Assembly: GCF_000717715.1 (NCBI RefSeq)
Contig: NZ_JOAI01000001.1
Span: forward strand, 124,001 to 188,000
Direction: 5' to 3'
DNA length: 64,000 nucleotides
From: Streptomyces sp. NRRL B-24484
Lineage (GTDB): Bacteria; Actinomycetota; Actinomycetes; Streptomycetales; Streptomycetaceae
Positions 59,496 to 64,000 of the stretch are shown here, piece after piece. The position numbers and the translations under genes were made by a program. The notes beneath the pieces are model-generated. The model searched no databases, was not told the origin of the DNA, and was given only the letters and a program-made list of their open reading frames with translations. The first letter of the stretch is position 1. Every line of letters starts with the position of its first letter.

Positions 59496-61220
59496 ATGGC
59501 CCCTACCCCCGAACCGGTCGAGCCCACGGTCGCCGGCGCCCCCGTGCGTCGCGCCGCCGCCGCCCGCAAGGTGACCCGCCACCGTGGCGAGGGTCAGTGG
59601 GGCATGGGCCACTTCACGCCGCTGAACGCCAACGAGCAGTTCAAGAAGGACGACGACGGTCTCAACGTGCGGACACGTATTGAGACGATCTACTCCCAGC
59701 GCGGCTTCGACTCGATCGACCCGGCCGACCTCCGCGGCCGGATGCGCTGGTGGGGCCTCTACACCCAGCGCAAGGAGGGCATCGACGGCGGCAAGACGGC
59801 CGTCCTCGACCCCCACGAGCTGGACGCCGAGTACTTCATGCTCCGCGTGCGCATCGACGGCGGCCAGCTGACGGTCGCCCAGCTGCGGGCCGTCGCCGAG
59901 GTCTCCGAGCTGTACGGCCGCGGCACCGCCGACCTGACCGACCGCCAGAACGTCCAGTACCACTGGATCCGGATCGAGGACGTCCCGTCGATCTGGCAGA
60001 AGCTGGAGGCCGTCGGTCTGTCGACCACCGAGGCCTGCGGCGACACCCCGCGCGTCATCCTCGGCTCGCCGGTGGCCGGCATCGCCGAGGACGAGATCAT
60101 CGACGGCTCCCCCGCCATCGCCGAGATCCAGCGCCGCTTCATCGGCAACAAGGAGTTCTCCAACCTGCCGCGCAAGTTCAAGTCGGCGATCTCCGGCTCG
60201 CCGCTGCTGGACGTGGCGCACGAGATCAACGACATCGCCTTCGTCGGCGTCGTCCACCCCGAGCACGGCCCCGGCTTCGACCTCTGGGTCGGCGGCGGCC
60301 TGTCCACCAACCCCAAGCTCGGCGTCCGCCTCGGCGCCTGGGTGCCGCTGGAGCAGGTCCCGGACGTCTACGGCGGTGTGATCGGCATCTTCCGCGACTA
60401 CGGCTACCGCCGGCTGCGCAACCGCGCCCGGTTGAAGTTCCTGGTCGCCGACTGGGGCACGGAGAAGTTCCGCCAGGTACTGGAGGACGAGTACCTCAAG
60501 ACCAAGCTGATCGACGGCCCCGCGCCGGCCGAACCGGTCGCCCGCTGGCGCGACCACGTCGGCGTGCACCGGCAGAAGGACGGCCGCTACTACGTCGGCT
60601 TCGCGCCGCGCGTCGGCCGGGTCAACGGCAAGATCCTCGGTCAGATCGCCGACCTCGCCGAGCAGCACGGCTCCGACCGCCTGCGCACCACCGCCGAGCA
60701 GAAGATGATCGTCCTCGACGTCGCCGAGGACCGGGTCGAGTCGCTGGTGGCCGGCCTGGAGGCGCTCGACCTGCAGGTCAAGCCGTCCACCTTCCGCCGC
60801 GGCACGATGGCCTGCACCGGCATCGAGTACTGCAAGCTCGCCATCGTCGAGACCAAGGAGCGCGGCCGCCGTCTGATCGACGAGCTGGAGCAGCGGCTGC
60901 CGGAGTTCGACGAGCCGCTCACCATCAACATCAACGGCTGCCCCAACGCCTGCGCCCGCATCCAGGTGGCGGACATCGGTCTCAAGGGCCAGCTGGTCAC
61001 CGACGACAACGGCGAGCAGGTCGAGGGCTACCAGGTGCACCTCGGCGGCGCGCTCGGTCTGGAGGCCGGCTTCGGCCGCAAGGTCCGCGGCCTGAAGGTC
61101 ACCAAGGACGGCCTGGCCGACTACGTCGAGCGCGTGCTGACCCGCTACCGGGCCGAGCGCCACGAGGGCGAGCGCTTCGCCCAGTGGACGGCCCGGGCCA
61201 CCGAGGACCAGCTCTCGTGA
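59496..61220 (+). CDS. sir: Ferredoxin-dependent sulfite/nitrite reductase (sulfite reductase)
   Basis: A 574-residue siroheme and 4Fe-4S enzyme, which reduces sulfite to sulfide in six electrons. It has the two-fold reductase repeat and the cluster motif in two parts: CTGIEYC near residue 445 and GCPNAC near 483, four cysteines that hold the 4Fe-4S cluster beside siroheme. The LTDRQNVQYHWIRIEDVP segment near 150 and the NLPRKFKSAISG segment near 222 are the usual substrate and siroheme contacts. Its place before cysH, cysC and cysD argues for sulfite as substrate. The ATG at 59496 follows AAAGGACGAG. Confidence 0.93.
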   Translation: MAPTPEPVEPTVAGAPVRRAAAARKVTRHRGEGQWGMGHFTPLNANEQFKKDDDGLNVRTRIETIYSQRGFDSIDPADLRGRMRWWGLYTQRKEGIDGGKTAVLDPHELDAEYFMLRVRIDGGQLTVAQLRAVAEVSELYGRGTADLTDRQNVQYHWIRIEDVPSIWQKLEAVGLSTTEACGDTPRVILGSPVAGIAEDEIIDGSPAIAEIQRRFIGNKEFSNLPRKFKSAISGSPLLDVAHEINDIAFVGVVHPEHGPGFDLWVGGGLSTNPKLGVRLGAWVPLEQVPDVYGGVIGIFRDYGYRRLRNRARLKFLVADWGTEKFRQVLEDEYLKTKLIDGPAPAEPVARWRDHVGVHRQKDGRYYVGFAPRVGRVNGKILGQIADLAEQHGSDRLRTTAEQKMIVLDVAEDRVESLVAGLEALDLQVKPSTFRRGTMACTGIEYCKLAIVETKERGRRLIDELEQRLPEFDEPLTININGCPNACARIQVADIGLKGQLVTDDNGEQVEGYQVHLGGALGLEAGFGRKVRGLKVTKDGLADYVERVLTRYRAERHEGERFAQWTARATEDQLS

Positions 61221-61297
61221 GCGAGCGGAGCGAGCGAACCGTCAAGCGGCGCGGGTCTCGCGAAGCGACCGCCGAGCCCTGCGAGGCGGACGCATGA
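61217..61297 (+). CDS. Micro-ORF 1 of the 77-bp repeat
   Basis: A 26-codon frame starting at GTG 61217, overlapping the reductase stop (GTGA), and ending in TGA at 61295-61297. It reads SERSERTVKRRGSREATAEP then CEADA, with one Cys near the end. A second, identical frame follows. It may only be a side effect of the repeat, but its perfect stop/start overlaps keep ribosomes coupled across the region. Confidence 0.3.
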   Translation: MSERSERTVKRRGSREATAEPCEADA

Positions 61298-61371
61298 GCG
61301 AGCGGAGCGAGCGAACCGTCAAGCGGCGCGGGTCTCGCGAAGCGACCGCCGAGCCCTGCGAGGCGGACGCA
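61218..61371 (+). repeat. Two perfect 77-bp tandem repeats (REP-like)
   Basis: The unit begins TGAGCGAGCGGAGCGAGCG; copy 1 is 61218-61294 and copy 2 is 61295-61371, identical by eye, and a third partial copy (TGAGCGAGCG) begins at 61372 at the start of the zinc-ribbon gene. The unit has imperfect self-complementary parts (GAGCGAGCGGAGCGAG). Perfect identity suggests a recent duplication or a mobile REP-like element. Confidence 0.9.
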
Positions 61372-61374
61372 TGA
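61294..61374 (+). CDS. Micro-ORF 2 of the 77-bp repeat
   Basis: Second copy of the 26-codon frame, from ATG 61294 to TGA 61374. Its stop overlaps the ATG of the zinc-ribbon gene at 61371 (ATGA), and its ATG overlaps the stop of copy 1. The same caution applies: the frame may be incidental. Confidence 0.3.
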   Translation: MSERSERTVKRRGSREATAEPCEADA

Positions 61375-61577
61375 GCGAGCGAGCAGCGCCGTTCCACTGC
61401 CCGTACTGCGGCGACGAGGACCTGCGGCCCTCGGAGGCCGGGCACGGCTGCTGGGAGTGCGCCTCCTGCCGGAGGGCCTTCCAGCTGAAGTTCCTGGGCC
61501 TGCTCCGGCCCGACGGCACCACGGGCACCACCGGCACGACGACCGGCACCGAGCACACCGAAGGAGGTGGCGAATGA
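61371..61577 (+). CDS. Small zinc-ribbon protein in the sulfate operon
   Basis: A 68-residue protein. After the repeat-derived MSER it has FHCPYCGDEDLRPSE, GCWECASCRRAFQLKFLG, i.e. two CxxC pairs that form a zinc ribbon or rubredoxin-like knuckle, and a Thr/Gly-rich tail (TTGTTGTTTGTEH). Small ribbon proteins of this kind follow the sulfite reductase gene in other actinomycetes, so it may assist electron transfer or assembly, but this is inference. Its stop overlaps the ATG of cysH (ATGA). Confidence 0.8.
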   Translation: MSERAAPFHCPYCGDEDLRPSEAGHGCWECASCRRAFQLKFLGLLRPDGTTGTTGTTTGTEHTEGGGE

Positions 61578-62272
61578 GCACCACGACCGACTACGAGGCG
61601 CTGGCCACCGCGGCCGCCCGCGACCTGGAGGAGGCGACCGCGCAGGAGATCCTGCAGTGGGCCGCCGGCACCTTCGGCAAGCGGTTCTGCGTCACCTCCT
61701 CGATGGAGGACGCGGTCGTCGCGCACCTCGCCTCCACCGTGCTGCCCGGCGTCGACGTGGTCTTCCTGGACACCGGCTACCACTTCGCCGAGACCATCGG
61801 CACCCGGGACGCGGTGGCCGCGACCATGCCGGTCAACGTCATCACGCTCACCCCGAAGCTGACCGTCGCCGAGCAGGACGCCCGGTACGGGCCGAACCTG
61901 CACGACCGCGACCCGGACCTGTGCTGCTCGCTGCGCAAGGTCGAACCGCTCAACCGCGGCCTCGGCGCGTACGACGCCTGGGCGACCGGGCTGCGCCGCG
62001 ACGAGTCGCCCTCCCGTGCCAACACCCCGGTGGTGGCCTGGGACGCCAAGCGCCGCAAGGTGAAGCTCGCCCCGATCGCCCGATGGACGCAGGACGACGT
62101 CGACGCGTACGTGCAGGCGAACGGCGTACTGCTGAACCCGCTGCTGTGGGAGGGCTACACCTCCATCGGCTGCTCGCCGCTGTCCTGCACCGCCAAGCCC
62201 GGCGAGGGCGAGGAGGGCCGGGCCGGCCGCTGGGCGGGCTCGGGCAAGACCGAGTGCGGCATCCACCTCTGA
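61574..62272 (+). CDS. cysH: Adenylyl-sulfate (APS) reductase
   Basis: A 232-residue thioredoxin-dependent reductase producing sulfite from APS. It has the PP-loop region FCVTSSMEDAVVAHLAS, the paired cysteine motifs CC (DLCCSLRKVEPL) and CxxC (GCSPLSC) that hold a 4Fe-4S cluster, and the C-terminal ECGIHL with the catalytic Cys. The extra cysteines mark it as the APS rather than the PAPS type. GGAGGTGG precedes the ATG, which overlaps the upstream stop. Confidence 0.95.
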   Translation: MSTTTDYEALATAAARDLEEATAQEILQWAAGTFGKRFCVTSSMEDAVVAHLASTVLPGVDVVFLDTGYHFAETIGTRDAVAATMPVNVITLTPKLTVAEQDARYGPNLHDRDPDLCCSLRKVEPLNRGLGAYDAWATGLRRDESPSRANTPVVAWDAKRRKVKLAPIARWTQDDVDAYVQANGVLLNPLLWEGYTSIGCSPLSCTAKPGEGEEGRAGRWAGSGKTECGIHL

Positions 62273-62310
62273 CCAGCCACCAGACCGACGAGACCTCAGG
62301 AGAGACCACC

Positions 62311-62910
62311 GTGACCACAGCCGACACACTGGACGCCGGGGAAGCCGCAGAGGCGGCCCGCGCGGCCGCCCCCTGCGAGCGCGGCGCCACCGTGTGGCTG
62401 ACCGGGCTGCCCAGCGCGGGCAAGACCACCCTCGCCTTCGCCCTCGCCGAGCGCCTGCGCGCCGAGGGCCACAAGGTGGAGGTCCTGGACGGTGACGAGA
62501 TCCGCGAGTTCCTCTCCAAGGGCCTCGGCTTCACCAAGGAGGACCGGCACACCAACGTGACGCGGATCGGCTTCGTCGCCGAGAAGCTGGCCTCCAACGG
62601 GGTCAAGGTGCTCGCCCCGGTGATCGCCCCGTACGCGGACTCCCGCACCGCCGTCCGCGAGCGGCACGCCGCCAACGGCACCGACTTCCTGGAGATCCAC
62701 GTCGCCACCCCGGTGGAGCTCTGCGCCGAGCGCGACGTCAAGGGCCTGTACGCCAAGCAGGCCGCCGGCGAGATCTCCGGTCTCACCGGCGTCGACGACC
62801 CGTACGAGGCGCCGCAGGACCCTGAGCTGCGCCTGCAGACCCGGGGCCGCGAGGTCGCCGAATCCGCCGCCGAGCTGCACGCCTTCCTGACGACAAGGGG
62901 CCTCGCATGA
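62311..62910 (+). CDS. cysC: Adenylyl-sulfate kinase
   Basis: A 199-residue kinase that makes PAPS from APS. It has a P-loop GLPSAGKTTLA (near 32), the LDGDEIREFLSKGLGFTKEDR block, RIGFVAEKLASNGV and the DVKGLYAKQAAGEISGLTGVDDPYEAP segment. Serine replaces one Gly in the P-loop compared with GLSGSGKS. The GTG at 62311 follows CAGGAGAG. Its stop overlaps the ATG of cysD. Confidence 0.95.
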   Translation: MTTADTLDAGEAAEAARAAAPCERGATVWLTGLPSAGKTTLAFALAERLRAEGHKVEVLDGDEIREFLSKGLGFTKEDRHTNVTRIGFVAEKLASNGVKVLAPVIAPYADSRTAVRERHAANGTDFLEIHVATPVELCAERDVKGLYAKQAAGEISGLTGVDDPYEAPQDPELRLQTRGREVAESAAELHAFLTTRGLA

Positions 62911-63845
62911 CGACCGCCACGCACAGCCTCCTGGACACCCAGGAGAACCCGTACGCGCTGTCGCACCTCGACGCCCTGGAGGCGGAGTCGGTGCACATCT
63001 TCCGCGAGGTGGCGGGCGAGTTCGAGCGGCCGGTGATCCTGTTCTCCGGCGGCAAGGACTCCATCGTCATGCTGCACCTGGCGCTGAAGGCGTTCTGGCC
63101 GGCGGCCGTCCCCTTCTCGCTGCTGCACGTCGACACCGGGCACAACTTCCCAGAGGTCATCGAGTACCGCGACCGCACCGTGGCCCAGCACAACCTGCGG
63201 CTGCACGTCGCCAGCGTGCAGGACTTCATCGACGACGGCCGGCTGCGCGAGCGCCCCGACGGCACCCGCAACCCGCTGCAGACGGTGCCGCTGCTGGACG
63301 CCATCGAGCGCAACAAGTTCGACGCCGTCTTCGGCGGCGGCCGCCGCGACGAGGAGAAGGCCCGCGCCAAGGAGCGCGTCTTCTCGCTCCGCGACGAGTT
63401 CGGCGCCTGGGACCCGCGCCGCCAGCGCCCCGAGCTGTGGTCGCTGTACAACGGCCGGCACGCCGTCGGCGAGCACGTCCGGGTCTTCCCGCTCTCCAAC
63501 TGGACCGAGCTGGACGTCTGGCAGTACATCGAGCGCGAGGGCATCGAGCTCCCCGAGATCTACTACGCCCACCACCGCGACGTGTTCAAGCGCGACGGCA
63601 TGTGGCTGACCGCCGGCGAGTGGGGCGGCCCGAAGGAGAGCGAGCCGGTCGAGTCCCGGCTCATCCGCTACCGCACCGTCGGGGACATGTCCTGCACCGG
63701 CGCCGTCGACTCCGACGCCGCCACGATCGCCGACGTGATCGCCGAGATCGCCGCCAGCCGCCTCACCGAGCGCGGCGCCACGCGTGCCGACGACAAGCTG
63801 TCCGAGGCCGCGATGGAAGACCGCAAGCGCGAGGGGTACTTCTAA
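62907..63845 (+). CDS. cysD: Sulfate adenylyltransferase, small subunit
   Basis: A 312-residue ATP pyrophosphatase-type subunit that activates sulfate to APS together with CysN. It has the PP-loop [13 protein letters not shown] (near 48), [44 protein letters not shown] (of which [15 protein letters not shown] is diagnostic) and the [15 protein letters not shown] helix. It overlaps cysC by 4 bp. Confidence 0.96.
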   Translation: MTTATHSLLDTQENPYALSHLDALEAESVHIFREVAGEFERPVILFSGGKDSIVMLHLALKAFWPAAVPFSLLHVDTGHNFPEVIEYRDRTVAQHNLRLHVASVQDFIDDGRLRERPDGTRNPLQTVPLLDAIERNKFDAVFGGGRRDEEKARAKERVFSLRDEFGAWDPRRQRPELWSLYNGRHAVGEHVRVFPLSNWTELDVWQYIEREGIELPEIYYAHHRDVFKRDGMWLTAGEWGGPKESEPVESRLIRYRTVGDMSCTGAVDSDAATIADVIAEIAASRLTERGATRADDKLSEAAMEDRKREGYF

Positions 63846-63846
63846 G

Positions 63847-64000
63847 ATGACCACCACTCCGGAGACCACCGCCACCTCGCTGCTGCGGTTCGCCACCGCC
63901 GGCTCCGTGGACGACGGCAAGTCGACCCTGGTCGGCCGTCTGCTGCACGACTCGAAGTCGGTCCTCGCCGACCAGCTGGAGGCCGTCGAGCACGCCTCCC
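63847..64000 (+). CDS. cysN: Sulfate adenylyltransferase, large subunit (start only)
   Basis: The first 51 codons of the GTPase subunit that drives APS formation. The P-loop [24 protein letters not shown] is visible near residue 16 and is characteristic of CysN. The gene begins 1 bp after cysD and runs off the right end of the window. Confidence 0.93.
   Translation, partial: MTTTPETTATSLLRFATAGSVDDGKSTLVGRLLHDSKSVLADQLEAVEHAS

Noticed and set aside
1..64000. tRNA, rRNA, riboswitch or transposase genes
   Set aside because: I looked for tRNA-like cloverleaf ends, rRNA signatures, common riboswitch cores (notably before moaA, the cys operon and transporters) and transposase motifs and saw none.

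Overview
The window is a 64 kb chromosomal segment of a very high-GC actinomycete, most likely a member of the Streptomycetaceae (Streptomyces or Kitasatospora). This rests on the GC-saturated third codon positions, a multidomain PAS-GAF-SpoIIE phosphatase, a DUF2637 protein, the melC tyrosinase operon, an iron box of the IdeR/DmdR type, a DasR-like site, a CebR-type operator family, an actinobacterial cysteine leader peptide and one isolated TTA codon. I see no rRNA, tRNA, CRISPR array, transposase or phage module. The segment looks like ordinary chromosome rich in catabolic and regulatory genes.

Layout. 0-4 kb: molybdenum cofactor genes (a lipoprotein start, moaA, a MocA-like nucleotidyltransferase), then a zinc-ribbon/Mrr-like protein and a helical-repeat protein with a TTA codon. 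4-9.2 kb: an iron-box-controlled FhuF-like reductase, a DUF2637 membrane protein, and two anti-sigma/phosphatase-type signalling proteins. 9.6-13.2 kb: a fused UreAB, a UreC paralogue and an agmatine deiminase, tightly linked and without nickel-insertion genes. 13.2-17.1 kb: two small genes divergent from a GntR regulator, the melC1-melC2 tyrosinase operon, a TetR regulator. 17.1-23.6 kb: a PP2C-like protein with a long disordered region, a secreted protein plus DUF3105 and DUF305 genes, and a divergent MFS/MarR pair. 23.7-25.8 kb: DNA alkylation repair (Ogt and an Ada-AlkA fusion).

25.9-39.7 kb is a beta-1,3-glucan utilisation region. A LacI regulator, a secreted GH16 laminarinase with a lectin domain, a secreted GH81 endoglucanase with a CBM56-like module, a three-gene sugar ABC importer without its own ATPase, and a cytoplasmic GH1 beta-glucosidase are tied together by copies of one palindromic operator built on GAGAGCGCTCTC. 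The rest of 25.8-31.7 kb holds a kinase-like protein, a Uma2 protein, an ASCH protein and a VOC protein.

39.8-43.1 kb has rsgA and a GH18 chitinase with a DasR-like site in its promoter. 43.1-55.7 kb is an L-arabinose region: a ChvE-type ABC importer, the araB-araD-araA operon and a LacI regulator share a second operator family (TGTKARCGYTMACA), interrupted by a lectin-domain gene, an MFS exporter and a small secreted protein. 55.7-57.0 kb holds a long non-coding array of degenerate repeats with a basic period near 66 bp. 57.0-59.0 kb has a DUF5133 gene and a YihY/BrkB membrane protein. 59.2-64 kb is the assimilatory sulfate reduction operon: a cysteine leader peptide, sulfite reductase, two tandem 77-bp repeats that create coupled micro-ORFs, a zinc-ribbon protein, cysH, cysC, cysD and the start of cysN.

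Several monocistronic genes start 6-7 nt after a good -10 hexamer and lack a Shine-Dalgarno sequence, so leaderless transcription seems common here. All family assignments come from reading the sequence and recalled family motifs; no database search was run.
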